DNA from: Tanypteryx hageni
Lineage: Eukaryota; Arthropoda; Insecta; Odonata; Petaluridae
DNA: 64,000 nucleotides
Assembly (NCBI GenBank): GCA_028673005.1
Contig: CM054114.1
Location: 10,819,108-10,883,107, forward strand
Direction: 5' to 3'
This document shows, piece by piece, positions 1 through 12,953 of the stretch. Both the position numbers and the translations under genes were made by a program. The notes beneath the pieces are model-generated. The model worked only from the letters and a program-made list of their open reading frames with translations. It had not been told where the DNA came from and did no database searches. Position 1 is the stretch's first letter, and each line of letters opens with the position of its first letter.

Positions 1-550
1 GTGTTATTATTATAATTTTTTTATTCAGAGCAAAAAAATTAATCAAACGTTAAAATAATTGTTCATTCATTTATTTTAATAACTGCGGTTTTGAAACTCC
101 TCTGCGACTTAATTTCCGGCGCTCGATATTAGTTTCAATTTTCAGAGAGTTATAACTGAAAGCTCTTTAAATGCTTATCTTATAAATTGAAGAAAAATAT
201 TTTTAAATTCTTACGGAAATATATGGTTCATGTCGGGTACAATGTTTGAATTTTATATGAGAATGGTGTGTATTTTTTTGTGTTTTAAGATTCTCCTTTT
301 CATGAAACGAACTTTTGTTTCACCTGATTAAATCGACGAACCTTAATTAGCGGATAGTAAAAGATCCAGGAAATAGACTCACTTGTTACGAGAAAATTCT
401 TCATCTGAGATCCAAGCCGAGGATGATACAATTATATTTTAAATATTGACGATACGAGAAAAATAAGTGTAGACAAAATTGATTAAATCATATATTCGGA
501 TCAAAGTCATAATTTGCCACCAATAAAACCCTAAAGATTATTTAAGTTTT
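1..550. other. AT-rich non-coding sequence
   Basis: I see no gene here. There are only short AT-rich reading frames and no recognisable domain, RNA or repeat boundary. The DR1 dispersed repeat begins at its right edge. Confidence 0.6.
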
Positions 551-1112
551 CTTTACCACGTTTTCTAAAAAGAAAAAACGAGCTTATTTGATCACTCTCT
601 GTTTATCTGTCCGTCTGTGGATAACAAGTTTTTGTTTTAAGATATAGTTGGAAAATTCTTTTTGAAATAGACAGCTATTACAATTCATTAAGTTTCTACT
701 GAATAAACTTTCACGGTGGTTTGTACAATTTCCGCTAGGTGGCATCAAATTCGGAAAATTCAAAACTTTGTAAAAAATATTGTAGACAAACTACTGAAAA
801 TATTAGAAAATTTCTTTTTGAATAAGATAGCTCTTATCAATCTATAAACTTTCCACCATTTGAGTTTTCATGTAGTTCATAGATTTTCCGCTAGATGTCT
901 TCGATTTTAAAATTTTGAAAAATTTGAAGTGGTATTATATTCAAACTACAGAAGCTAGAGGAGTGAAGTTTTCATTGATGGGAAAATGTTAATGAGGATC
1001 TATATTTAAACAGTGCGAGTTTCTATTAGTTTGAGGCAAATCAGAATCCTAAGAATCTTTTAAGAAAACATGCTTCCATCTCCTGATTTAGCAAGGTTAT
1101 CTTACTGTTTGA
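551..1112 (+). repeat. Dispersed repeat DR1, copy 1
   Basis: One of three copies of an unclassified dispersed repeat of about 550 bp in this window; the others are at 7481-8092 and 20592-20980. Shared blocks in the same order are an oligo-A/T inverted repeat containing CGTTTTCTTAAAA-like sequence, a TCTGTCCGTCTGT block, a GGAAAATTCTTTTTGAA-like block, a TTTTCCGCTAGRTG block and a 3' block containing AAGAAAACATGCTTCCA and TTAGCAAGG. Near-complementary CGTTTTCTTAAAA-type sequences lie near both ends, so it may be a terminal-inverted-repeat element, but I cannot show a target duplication. There is no coding capacity. Confidence 0.7.
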
Positions 1113-2555
1113 TACTGGTAGATTTCCGGCCCTAGTCAACTCTTGCGGAGGACTCGGGCCTTTCGGCTCTCAATTCCAACCTAAGCTTCTTATATGCAAT
1201 ATTAAAGCAATTTAAGTTATAACGTGCTTTAAAATATCACCTTATAGACCAAATTATCGTGTATTTTTCATCTTTGCCCGGATTTAATACCTGTGTTTGT
1301 GCATTTTAAACTTTAAAGGTAAGAAAAATATTTTCTTTTCAACTGCAAACAATATTACACTTTTTATTTGACAATTATTTAAACAAAATTTAAATTAAAT
1401 ACATATATTTTGTATCTGTTTATTGGTTGCAACAAAAATTTTCTTTTACAGTCATTCATTTATTGCCATTTCCAAGGCAACATACATGTTTATTTACTTG
1501 AAACTGTTGAGAGAAAGTAATTGTTGTAATTTACTCTGAATAATTGTTGCTAAACGATTGTTTTTGCATTAGGTATATATCCTTTGTTAGATTTTGTATC
1601 GTTAAGTTTTAGTTTTTCGTAAAATTGCCTTTGGAAATCCTTCAGACGTAGTTCGCTATTTCCTATCGTAAGTTTTATCTTAAATTTTGCTGGTAATTTT
1701 CTAAGCCGGTCATTTAATTTAGAAATTCATATAAATTTGGTTCAATTCTGAAACGAATGAATCAATTACTTATTTGATAGTAGTGAATAGGAGGTAGTTC
1801 AATTCCATTCCGGTAGAAACAGGGTTGTTAGTTCTCGGCAACCAATCATATTCCGGAAAGACAAACAGAAATAGTCACACTTTCTCCATTTTAGTATGTT
1901 ATGCGATATCATTTTTAAATATTGCGACATAATTAAAATAACTCTATTCTCCTATATCCAAATTATTCGTATACTTTTGCGTGATTTAAATTTCGCGCAA
2001 AGGAATATTATTATATTATTTTATGGCTATTTGAAAATAATTTCGGGTCCAATTTATACTTCAACGTTTGAGGAAAATAATCGTTATAAAAAATTATGCT
2101 GCCATATGTTGAATACTAGGCCTGACAGATAATTAAATTTAAATATTAAATATACTATTACAAAATGTTTGAGAATCATTTTTGAAACAGAACAATGAAA
2201 TTAATGTTTTCAATGATAAAAACGATATGTTTCTCATGTGACATTTATTTTCCAGTATTTCATCGATAGGTATGCCATTGATTCATCATTTTCCACGTGT
2301 TTAAGTCTCTCTTACATATAATCTCATAGCCCTTATTTTATATTAATAAAAACCTTGGTCCCCTCTCACTTGCGTCTGCATCCTCCATTCTAAGACCTAC
2401 AACAGCGCGTTAACTCTCAAATTTTGATACTCACGTTCATACACTTCCTTACTGTTTTCTCTCGCAAAACGCTTCTATTATCTTTTTATATTCATTACTT
2501 ACTCTTTTTCCTTTTAGACTTAATTTCTGTAGTCAACGCCAAACTCTCGACTTAA
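1113..2555. other. AT-rich non-coding sequence
   Basis: No gene is supported. The longest frame (78 codons at 1896-2132) is AT-biased and has no recognisable motif. A GC-richer patch near 1125-1190 has no clear identity. Confidence 0.55.
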
Positions 2556-3262
2556 ATATGTTGACGTCTTAATGAAATGATAAGTGGTTCCAAATCGAAC
2601 ATGGTGCCTACTTTCTACATAATTATTTTAAGATAAATGTTGTGCAGATATTATTTATATTGACTTTAATAGCTATAAAATCTCCGCGGATGAGTTGCTT
2701 TTTGAGTTCTCGAATTTCTTAATTTAGCGTTATAAAATATTACAAACACATTCGAACGGGAAACTAAATTGATCACGCGTATTTTGTGGCAAAAACAACG
2801 CGTGTATGTAGTAAACTATAGTCGCTTCAATGGCAACACCCTTGTTATGAGAGATAAGAACTGCAATAACGCCAGTATTTACGCGAAATTTGAAGAAATT
2901 GGATAGATAAGCAAAATTCTGCGATAAAAATTAGAATCTTCTTTCTTTTCCTCAGAGAATAATATAACTTCCGCTCCAATATTAAAGTTCTAAGATATTG
3001 TAATGGGCAATGGAATATTACCCTGCACGATGGATTTCAGATTTCCCATGTAAACCAAATGGGAAGGATAGTTTCTGGAATCGAACTCGGGACTTTCAAG
3101 CTTTGCGACAAATACTAACGTCGGAAGCTCGGCACAAATAGCAAGAGATTCCCACCAAGTTCCATTGTCTATTGGTTCAAAAGTTAATAGAGGGGGTTAC
3201 ACAGACAGACAGACACAGCGAAGAAACTATTTCCATTCTGCGAAGTAAACTAAAAATGGCTA
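2556..3262 (-). repeat. Dispersed repeat DR3, copy 1 (uninterrupted)
   Basis: An inverted copy of the repeat at 18040-18515 plus 19844-20212. Read on the minus strand, it runs from a GTCTGTCTGTC block through a tRNA B-box-like sequence (around 3080; plus strand TGGAATCGAACTCGGG), then AGGGTAATATTCC, then a GTGTTGCCATTG block at about 2840, then ACGCGTGATCAATT, and ends with AAATAATTATGTAGAAAGTAG near 2620. The B-box-like motif suggests a tRNA-derived promoter (inference). This copy lacks the 1.3 kb insertion seen in copy 2, so it serves as the paralogous empty site. Confidence 0.75.
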
Positions 3263-3786
3263 GGAATTTCATAGTCCATGCGAGCAAAAATGAATTTTGT
3301 AATAATTCTTGCATGAATACGATTTTAAGCAAATCAGTAAATTGTAAAGTACATCACAAATAGGCGCGTTTCGTGCTATGGACTATTTGATACACAACTA
3401 TATAATTTGAACGAACGCAGGTCATAAAAACAATAATCACCACTGCACAATTTTATCTACTAAACTTTTCTTCTCTCCCTAATTTGGTGTATTAATAAAC
3501 GAATTTGCGTAATTGTATTGACTAAATACTGCAAAACGAAATAGAAATGATGCCAGGAAAATATCACATTTTTATTTACCGATATTCTTATAATTTTCGA
3601 TTTACAATATTCTTCTTCGATTTTCTTTATATATACATGTATTTTACAAAAATATTTTATTTTACTATATCTACAAATTTTATTTTAAGACATTTTCGAT
3701 ATGATTAATATTTTTCGAGATATGAGGAAAGTTTGTTTTTTTTTTGCTACCGGTGAAGTGATACTCCTGTGTGAGCTATGCAAACT
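3263..3786. other. AT-rich non-coding sequence
   Basis: No gene, RNA or repeat boundary seen between the DR3 and DR2 copies. Confidence 0.55.
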
Positions 3787-3945
3787 ATTTACGTTATTTT
3801 CTTATTATTTGTAGCCTTAAGTCCTAAACACTAAATTTCATGAAAATCCGTTTGGTGGAAGCTGAGAGCGAACATGCGTACGGACGGGCAGACGGACATA
3901 ACGACGCAAATAGGCGCATACTTTGTAGGTGAAACGCGCCTAAAA
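3787..3945 (-). repeat. Dispersed repeat DR2, copy 1
   Basis: Minus-strand sequence matches 47258-47440 (+) and 45700-45850 (-). Shared parts are TTTTTAGGCG at the start, a GTCCGTCTGYCCGTCCGT block, a TTCATGAAAT block and TTAGGACTT followed by AATAATAAGA. The pattern of a GTCCGTCTG run followed by a short TTCATGAAATTT block is common in arthropod dispersed repeats, but I cannot assign a class from the sequence. Confidence 0.65.
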
Positions 3946-3962
3946 ATCCAAGAAAACTACGA

Positions 3963-4020
3963 AAGTGAGAGAGAGAGAGGAAGGGAGAGAGAGAGAGAGA
4001 CGGAGAGAGAGGGAGAGAAA
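3963..4020. repeat. (GA)n low-complexity tract
   Basis: A purine tract of GAGAGA and GGAGAGA units immediately follows the DR2 copy. The minus-strand frame across it (71 codons) is a serine/leucine low-complexity product, not a gene. Confidence 0.85.
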
Positions 4021-6395
4021 CGATATTGAAGAACATCATAAAGACAAGTAGATGAGTGTATATTCATAATAAACAAAACCGATTAGGGACAGTAAGGCTA
4101 ATAACATGTCCAGAAAAAAAATTATTAAGTTATATAACGTTTTTTCCAGTTTTCTCATGAAATTATTATATAAGGATTTTTAATATTAGTAAAAATTGAG
4201 TAAGCTTCTTGAAGGTCTTTATTCCCATTTAATTTGCTTATTTATTTTTCAGTTTCAGATTAATTTCATTAATTTTTAACGGTGGATTGAATAGAAGCCG
4301 TTAATAAACCCAAAGTTAATACAACGTCTATATAATTGGGTGTCAATAAGTGGTAGAAAAAGAGTGATCACCGGAAGCCATAATGGCTTTCGGGGAAATT
4401 TAAATCTGCATGCACATATAAGATTACGGATTTATGCCATAATTTAATTCATCTAAATTCGCCGAATAACAATGCATTTCAGAATTGGGCAAAACGCTAC
4501 GATAATACGGAGAAAAAGTTTCGACTCAAAAATTCGAAGCATTCTGAGACTATTACTTGAATACTATCTATCATTAATCTGCGTAATCAACTTACTACGA
4601 TTTTCCATTAATGAGCTTAAAAACAAATTAAATTATCGATTTTCGGTTTTTATTGCCATTGTTTGATGTATCTTGAATGAAATATTTATCATACATGCCT
4701 ACTGAATTTGTTAAATATCTTGCTCACTACAGAAGGTTATAGCATACAGCATTATATTAATTAAATTATGTAAAAATTATTTTTTTACCTACCAAATTTT
4801 ATATGTTTAAGTGCTCTAAAAACAAAAAACAAGAAAATAATTATAATTTTCGTGTAATAGTTGGGTGATTAATGTAGCAAATATTTCCTTTCCTCATCAT
4901 TGTATATTTATATTTAACTGAGTAGCCACACAACGTTTTCACGAAAATTATAATAATTTTATTTTTGTTTTTGCATTTTAGTGCACTTAATGGTATCTAA
5001 AACTTGGTAATAATTATAAATTAATTTCACTGTTCAATATTTTCCTGATATCGCATTTAATATAATTACAACAGCAATTAAAGCGAAATAATAATTTAAA
5101 ATTAATAATAAAAGTCATTGAATGTTTACCTTAGCATTCACACGTGTAAATTATTATTTGCGAATTTCTTATAAAATATTAACTTTCCTCCCGTTCTTTT
5201 GAAGTTATATTATTTCTTCCTACTGTTTTATTATGGACCTGTAGAAAGATATTTGTAGAGAACCCAAAAGCAGTCGGGCAACTGAACTATTCCAACGAAC
5301 ATAAATAAATGAATAGCGACGATTTAAACAACATTTACTATCATAATTTAATTTTCAATGGATTTTCATTATAGAAATCTTTTCAAAAGATCGCATTAGT
5401 AATTAATTGAATAGTGATTAGACAACTGAATTGCCCCAAAGAATTGGATTAAAATATAACATAGCAACAATATAGACTAATATTATCATCATAATCAGTT
5501 TAAATGTATCTCTATTGTTGAACTCCTTTCAAAAGATCGCATTCATTAAAAATTGTCACTTTTTAAATATAAGCCAATTTTATAAATAATATATTTTTCT
5601 TGAAAAATAAAATATTTTCACTAAAATAAAGAAACGCCTTCTCGCAATACAATGTTCGCTGGTTCGAATTTACCCATTTGCGTCCATCGTTAGTATTGCT
5701 AATTTGTTTATGAATGCTCATGAAGCATAAATCAAATGAAAAACAATAAAAAAGCGTGGAGAAATTCTTCTTTTCGAACCTCGAAATGAAATCTAAATTG
5801 TCACCTTGTAATTATTTAGTAACTTTGTAAGTACAGAAAACAATTAAGTTGCAATTTGCAAAGGGAATTATTGACTTCAAAAAGAAGCTGGAAATTAATT
5901 AAAGAAATATATATGTAAGAGTGGGAAAGATTTATTTGAATAAGCAACTGTATTAATGTTTAACAAAGGGCGTAAATATTAACGGTCATTTATTAAACTA
6001 TACAGAACGAAGAAATGTCAAATGAAATTTCTGATGATAAAAGATGAAAAGAATAGAAAAAGGAATTAAGTATTTATTCGTATAATAAGTCAAAGGCATG
6101 CGAAAATAAAATTATGTGAGAAAACCTTTTTCGGAGTTAATTGGTTTCCCCAGGACTATAGAGATATATAAGAGATAATGGACAGACACATTTTAATATT
6201 TGCTAAGGAAGTAATATTTTTGCAGACATTAATCAATGCAGCATATCAATGTCTAAAACTGTTTCCTTCAATTATACTGACATTAAATTAATAATAAACG
6301 ATAAGCGCAAGCATAACTTAATTTTATGACTATCAGTTATTGTTTTATGATGAATGCACCGAAATTAATCAAAAACTTTGCCTTTACGAATTTTT
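4021..6395. other. AT-rich non-coding sequence with a palindrome and a decayed duplication
   Basis: No gene is supported. A near-perfect palindrome lies at about 4370-4394 (arms like CCGGAAGCCAT and ATGGCTTTCGG). The decayed duplication at 5279-5544 is listed separately. The remaining sequence is AT-rich with no domain-bearing frame. Confidence 0.55.
5279..5544. repeat. Decayed tandem duplication, about 145 bp period
   Basis: CAACTGAA occurs at 5279 and again at 5423. TTTCAAAAGATCGCATT occurs at 5381 and again at 5527. The spacings are 144 and 146 bases in the same order and orientation. The sequence between is diverged, so this is an old local duplication and not a satellite array. Confidence 0.6.
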
Positions 6396-6436
6396 ATGTG
6401 TATACACACACACACACACATGTATGTGTGTATGTA

Positions 6437-6508
<72 letters not shown>
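6396..6508. repeat. Compound microsatellite (CA)n-(TG)n-(TA)n
   Basis: A short (CA)n run is followed by TGTATG units and then a (TA)n run of about 64 bases. It is self-complementary and could extrude a hairpin. The 74-codon frame across it is an artefact (TyrIle repeats). Confidence 0.95.
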
Positions 6509-6509
<1 letters not shown>

Positions 6510-7480
6510 CATTCATTAAAATGCGTAGGAATTCTTTCAACAAGTTCTAAAAGAACATATATCTTAATATTATAAATAATATAATATTTGGAAGGTTAGC
6601 CAATCACGCTAGTAGCACAAGGCAAACCTAGAGAGATCGCGTGCATTTTCACTACCTATGTAAACGCTGGTATTTGAATTTCATGCGGTCAATTTTAAAC
6701 CGAGTTATCCATTGAAAAAGAAAGGATATTTCTTGCCTAATTTATTCATTTCTTTTTGTATTGGTTGCACTTATTTTTGTGTAGTTAGAAGATACAACGG
6801 AGAAAATGATTAAAGGAGTTTGAACGAAAATTTATTTTCTTTCCGTCAAAATTCTCGAAAGTTTTAGTTTTATAGAAGAATGACTTTGGTTATGAACCTC
6901 ATTGACACTGATTTTGCGAAATTACTTACATTGAAATGGCTAAATTCGAAAACGAGAGAAAAATCAGTGAATTTGTTATCAAAAGGATTTTTATGAAACA
7001 TTCAGCTTATATTTATATTTAAATGTAGCAAAGTTGTCGGTAGGAGAAGGGGTTGAGATAGGGAAAGAGAAAGAGAGAACGAATCAAGAAAGAAATAAAA
7101 ATCAAATTTGATGTCCTACCATTTTTGACGGGCTTTTACACTAGCGTATATGTGTTTGGATATTACATAAAGCGCTTTTAAGTATAATTATGGCAGTGCC
7201 TTATAATCTGTCCGTATTTTTCAAGGAAATGCACCTTTGGGTTTATAAATATACCACCAATTATGAAGCCTTTCTTTGAAAAATGAAATCAGAATCAAAT
7301 TTACCGAGTAAATAAATTTTATCTGTTGTGATTTATTTCGCTATGTTAATTTTAAAATTTTCTGATTTGACGTATTTAATTCACTGTACATCCAATACAA
7401 TGACTCTCAGAAATTTCCTTATGTAGTTGCGTTTTAGAAGAAAAACAAAATGAAAATATTTTACTAAAGAATCTTTTTAT
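6509..7480. other. AT-rich non-coding sequence
   Basis: No gene seen. A short purine-rich patch lies at about 7040-7090. Confidence 0.55.
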
Positions 7481-8092
7481 CGCGTTTTATTTAAAATAGT
7501 GCTTTTGTGATCACTTTTTCTGGCTCTGTTCATCTCTTTGTCCGTCTGTTGACAATTTTTTTTGTTTTAAGAATAGAATAGAATTTATTGACACATTATA
7601 TTTGCATAGTTGCAGTACAAGTCTCTCAGGTAGTTGAAAAATTCTTTTTTTAATTATATAGCTGTTATAAAGCAATGAAGTTTCCACCGATCAAACTTTC
7701 ACGATAATTCATAGATTTTCCACTAGGAAAATTCAAAATTTTGAAATTGTATTGCAGTCAAACGGCTGGAAATATCTGGAAAATTCTTTTTGAATTAGAT
7801 AGCACTTATAAATCGATAAATTTTCCACTGATTAGGTTTTCCATGTAGGACATAGGTTTTCCGCTAGATGGCTACAATTTTGGAAAATTCAAACTATTGA
7901 AGTAGTATTGTATCAGAACTAATGAAGCTACAGGTGTGAAGTTTTCAAGGATGGGAAAATTCTAATAAAGATCTAAATTCCAACTGTACGGGTTCTCCCC
8001 TCCTCAGAGCAGGCAAACCAGAACCCTAAAAAATCTAAGAAAACATGCTTCCACCCCATGATTTAGCAAGGATATCTTACTTGCTTGATTGA
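7481..8092 (+). repeat. Dispersed repeat DR1, copy 2 (interrupted)
   Basis: Same block order as the copy at 551-1112, including TGTCCGTCTGT, a TTTCCACTRG block, TTTTCCGCTAGATGGCT and AAGAAAACATGCTTCCA near the 3' end. It is interrupted at 7571-7630 by a foreign piece absent from copy 1: copy 1 has GTTTTAAGATATAGTTGG where this copy has GTTTTAA, the insert, then TAGTTGAAAA. Confidence 0.7.
7571..7630 (-). mobile_element. 5'-truncated LINE 3' end inserted in DR1
   Basis: On the minus strand this reads as a short tail ending in TGTGTCAATAAATTCTATTC followed by a TATTCTA-type simple-repeat tail. An AATAAA-bearing end plus pentanucleotide tail is typical of LINE 3' termini. The copy of DR1 at 551-1112 lacks it, which shows it is an insertion. 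It is about 60 bp, so almost the whole LINE was lost by 5' truncation. Confidence 0.6.
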
Positions 8093-10120
8093 ATGATATT
8101 TAAAATGCATAATTGAGCTTAGGAAAAAATTTTGTTTTATTTTTCTTGATGGAATTGATAAAGAATCCAAATTGCAACACATTCATTGTTAAATATTAAT
8201 TTGTGTAAAGTAATTCTGGAAGGAATCGGTAAAAAAGAATCTCAATGGTCACACATTCTTTATTAATTTAAATTAACGCTTTTATAACTCGAAAAACAAC
8301 AAAGGCCGTTTAAAATTCTATTTAAGGAAAAGCAGACATTATTTATCACCTTTGAGAAATTTATGATTACTTCGGAAATGAGTAATATCTAAGTAAGCCT
8401 CTCTTACGAAATATTACGTCTTTTGTTGAGAAAACAATTCTGGTATTCCGAATTTAAATTCCAGCCAAAATCTTCATCTAGCTGATGGAAGATATTAAAA
8501 TTGTAGTTCTCCGCTTTATTTATGTATATAATCATCCAAAAAGACTTTATACTCTGCATTTTGATCTTATTTTTAAGGCGTGATGGACGTAATTCTCTCG
8601 CCACAAGTAATATTCCTTTGAAGTCCTTCGCGTAATTCTGTGACATTTTTAAAATATAACTGTCTGGAGAGGTGAGCAGAAGTGGAATTAGTTCCAACTT
8701 GTCAACTCCGTAGTCCTGAAAGTCATCTCTTCCTACCCGTTATGTTCGACTGCCTCCTAACTCCATTCTCTGCCTCTTTATCCTTTTCATTTGTCACTGG
8801 TTCCCTTTCCCTCCGCCTTCCTGCAAAGCGTCGCTCTCGTCGTTACCCCTCCCCCATATGGCCATGCTTTTTCGCCTTCTTTTCCTGATAGTCACCAGAT
8901 GGCAACACTTCAATTAGATTCATCCAAACATCCAGCGTCAATTCTAACAAATGAAAAGATAGAATTTCCTTCCTATCGTAATATATTTAGGTTAATTAAC
9001 ATAATTTACTTGTTTCGGATTATATAAATTATGAGTAAGGAAAACTCTTTCTAATTCACTTCTCATTTTTCCCTATTACTCGAATTTGCATTTCAGCTTG
9101 TACCCATAAGTTTCATCCTGAAAGCATCCTAGAGTCTGAGACGTTCTTCTAACGTAAATTTGTGAGACCAAAATCGTGAAGATATCAGCCGCATGGCACA
9201 GCCAAAGAAATATTTTATAGAAATACGGGCAGAGGGCGATATGCCATTAAAGAACGCTTAAAATATCAAAGATAGAAAATGCAATATACGCCCCTACGAA
9301 GGTTTTAAACAAAACTGCTGTGTTTACTGGCATAATCCTTGCGCTTTTTATCAGACTATTGCAACCAATAAATTTGGGTGCCATAACCCACCAGAAGCGA
9401 GATTACACAATATAGTTTAATCAAGTTTAATCAAAATTGCTATCGGTGATTTTCTATCTGTAAAAGAAATTCACTTTTTAAAGATTTGTTCTATCTAAAA
9501 TATAGCAATTCTCGGAATATTTAAACAAAATATGTACCTACAGTTAAAATCTCAAAATTATAATAGCCATGAAACGTTATTTCATTGTCACTCCAAAACC
9601 TTATGGAGAGCTTCTACAACATTATGTATAAGCGCTTTCGACTTTTTGTAATTTATAAATATAAAGAGAAAAAGATATTTCAAATTGTATTATAACTTGA
9701 TTAATTCGAATTAGCAGCCCAGCTGCCTCGTTTCTCTCCATCAAATTTTCTTCTTCATCTTGGAATCATTTTCAAAAATTGTTGTCGAAACTGCCTTTTG
9801 TAAGTAGAAAATTGTGTGCGAAGTTAACTTCAGGAGTAAAATTGCATTTTTTCACATCTAAAAAGTATGATGTCAGCATTAAGCTAGGTAGAGAATTATG
9901 CCATTATATGCCTTCTTTTTATTTAAGAAATCGGTACAATGCACAATGTTTTCCACATCTGTTTCTATATAAGAATGTAACTGGTATATTGTTATTTCGG
10001 GGACAGCTTTGAAATAGCAAGGGGTCAAACTCGGTATATTTCAATGCCACTGGACGATATTTTGTTATATTTTGTTGAGTATATCTTAAATACTGTTTCT
10101 TGTGGCATCAACCTCTATAG
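8093..10120. other. Non-coding sequence, mostly AT-rich
   Basis: No gene can be supported. A GC-richer patch at about 8645-8900 has overlapping frames on both strands (97 codons minus, 68 and 78 codons plus). None has a recognisable motif, and the frames mirror each other around GGAATTAGTTCC. Frames at 9779-10012 and 10044-10247 are also unrecognised. The second runs into the hAT element that starts at 10121. Confidence 0.5.
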
Positions 10121-10417
10121 CAGAGATGGCCTAAACCGCTGCTCGCGAGCCGCAGATAACTCTTTTAACTTAACGTGCGGCTCTTATTCATTTACACTCA
10201 ATGGCGTATCAAGGCTTATCACGTCAGAATGCAATAACGCGGTGTGACTAAGACGCTTTGGGGATGATTAATGGGCATGCATTTTCTCTGTATTGCTTCA
10301 AATACAGGTCATGTTTACTGCTCATACATTTTTGTGCGCGAAATGTGTCTTGCAGCTCTCAAACTTAGATTGATTATCATATGCGGCTCTTAGGGTCATC
10401 AGGTGTGGTCATTCCTG
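10121..10417. mobile_element. Short non-autonomous hAT-type element
   Basis: The left end begins CAGAGATGGCCTAAACCGC and continues with GCGAGCCGC. The right end, reverse complemented, begins CAGGAATGACCACACC and continues with AGAGCCGC. CAG-starting short inverted repeats with subterminal CCGC are typical of hAT elements. An 8-bp flank is duplicated with one mismatch: CTCTATAG at 10113-10120 and TTCTATAG at 10418-10425. At about 297 bp it cannot encode a transposase. Confidence 0.75.
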
Positions 10418-10425
10418 TTCTATAG

Positions 10426-12953
10426 TGTACGAATTTTGATTAAAATCCTTTAAGCAATGTTTGAGTGAATCTAAATTTTCTGTACGTACAGTCAACCTCC
10501 GGTTTAGCGCTACTCCCCCCCCTCCCCTATATAGTGCCATCCCTGCATACTGTCGATGAATCGTTGTGAACAAAACTTCCATTTTATTCATACATAGAGC
10601 TAGCATATACCTCGATTTACCGCCATCCCAGCTTTAACCCTAACGTCAGTGAGGGACAAATCGGGGTCTGATGGTAGTTAATAATAAACAATCTTCCATT
10701 ACTGGTCGGTATAGATCATTTCAAAAAGGCGTCTATTCCGGATGATATCCTAAATAAATACAAGATTTACTAAGATTCTGTTAAACCATTTAGCCCCTAG
10801 AGCCGATTTCAGACAAAAAATACAAATTACAGTTGCAATAACCACATTTTTGCAATCGTCTACAACAAAAACGAGAAAATTCCTCAAAATCTCAAAATTG
10901 AATCTTTTCACGACCACAATATTTTTTCTAATATTACTAATAGTTATTTTGACCACGGAGATAATTGCATGGTGAACTTATAATTAGTGTTTTATTACGC
11001 AATCAAAATTTGATTGCTGTCTCCGATGCCGCATCATCCAGACATTAAAACTGATCGACTTGGCAATATGACTTTCTAAATTTCATTGGAGATAGTCAGC
11101 AAAAATAATCGTTTCTGTGCTATTAAGTTAGCATATTTTCTCGAGGTTTGTATTTGTTATTATTTAAATCAACCGTAATGATTTAAAGTCCCAAAGCCAA
11201 ACGATTAGTTCTTTGATAAAATATTGTGCTATTGATGTTAATTTTTCTGCAATCTGTGATATATGTCATCATCTGGAATAAGGCAAAATTAAAACAAAAA
11301 ACTTGAATTATTTTTTTCGTTTGCGATATCATAAAATACAAGCAACTCTCTAGTGGGTGAATACTCATGCATGGAAGGTACAGCGAAATTTATACAGAGA
11401 CTTTTATATTTTCCAGGAACTGATAATTTCGCCTTTCTTATTCAATATTATATTTATTAATGGTTCTGATGGTAATAAGCTGAGAATTTCTGATGGGTAG
11501 TTGATGATAATTATGTAATTGTAATATAATAGCAGTCAGATTATATACACTCTAAAATAAATTGAGAAACTGGGTTTGTCCTAAAGAATTTATTTTCCAT
11601 GTAACCAAATTTTGCCAAATCCATTCCATTGTATTCCTAGAAAAGCATAGATGAATAAAATATTCACGGAATACAATTCTCTTGCTCGGACTAATTTGAA
11701 CTCATTCCAATATTGTAGTAACTAAAAGTAAATTATAGGACTAATTATGCATAGCAGATAATATGGTATTAGAAAACACGCTCTTCAGTCTCACCAAGAT
11801 CAAATTCCCTTTTAGTTTTGAAAAATACATACAGATACTTATTAAGACATAAGGTCATATGCAATAAAATGCTAACAGGTTAGCAATATAATATCCATCA
11901 ACGTAGGCATAACCTGAAATTGAAAAACCTTGATTTTAGAAGAACCACTTTTTGTATTTTAATTGTTAATTTCTTCCTTTTGCCTTTGAAAATTTCCATT
12001 TAATTTCTTTTACTGATTAGTAATTTAGTTTTATAACTATTGAAAAATAAATGTGCATTTTAATATTGGTTTTTATATAAAACTTTATTCTTTGTACATT
12101 TGTTGCAATTAAACCTTCAGTATAACATAAGCAACACATTTTATTGCAACCTTCGTAAATTTACCAACAACAATCATTAAAAATTAATGTGTGTTAATGA
12201 ATTAAAATGTATATGAACTACTAGATTTTAGAAATGCAAATTAAAATACATTTATTCATTAGAAAATAATGTAAGTGCGGTAGATAAGTAAATGTTCCTT
12301 GCCTGGCACAATGTATCGGTTAAAACTTCCCTACAAGGATGATCTTATTTTTTTGTAATGCTAACGCCTATTTTTAATTTTATCTTATTTGGCAAATTTT
12401 GATATCTGAAAATAGGTAGCTGCAAGTTTACTTTTTCAGAGAGAACATAAAACAATTCATTCCATATGTTAGAGTTATTCATTTAAAAGTAAATTATTGG
12501 TGAGATGACCAAGGGTAAAAAACAGGACAGAAAAATTCGGAAAAGACTGGAAAAGGTTGAATTTACCTGAGTATTAGATATTATATCTCGTTGAACAGTA
12601 CTGTTAGCTGTGAAATATAAGTTATTAATAATTATTAGTTGTGCACGTGATACCTATAATGGGCGAAAGAATGAGGTCGGAATTTTCGTATGCCGTCGAG
12701 ATGTTAGAGATCGTTGGGGGCAACAGTGGACCAAATAATGGAAGAGTACTCGGAGATTGGAAGTGCCCAACCTCAAGAGGATTTTAAAGATGTTAATTAC
12801 TGATAACCTATAGAGAATACTGATGATAGGTAATTCTTTATAGGCTATTTAATTTAATCGTGGAGTAAATGTTGTTTTGTAATAATTGAAAATGTATGAA
12901 TTTTCTTGAATCAGCAATACTGTCTTCATTGATATGAACTGATGAATCCAATT
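10426..12953. other. AT-rich non-coding sequence
   Basis: No gene is supported. A short C-rich run lies at about 10510-10525. Minus-strand frames at 10750-10956 and 11183-11368 are AT-rich and unrecognised. The sequence near 12660-12800 is slightly GC-richer but has no identity I can give. Confidence 0.5.

Noticed and set aside
6326..6550. 74-codon frame
   Set aside because: Mostly a translation of (CA)n and (TA)n microsatellites.
8404..8888. Opposed frames starting MELIP and MELVP
   Set aside because: They mirror each other across a GGAATTAGTTCC palindrome, so the similarity is a symmetry artefact.
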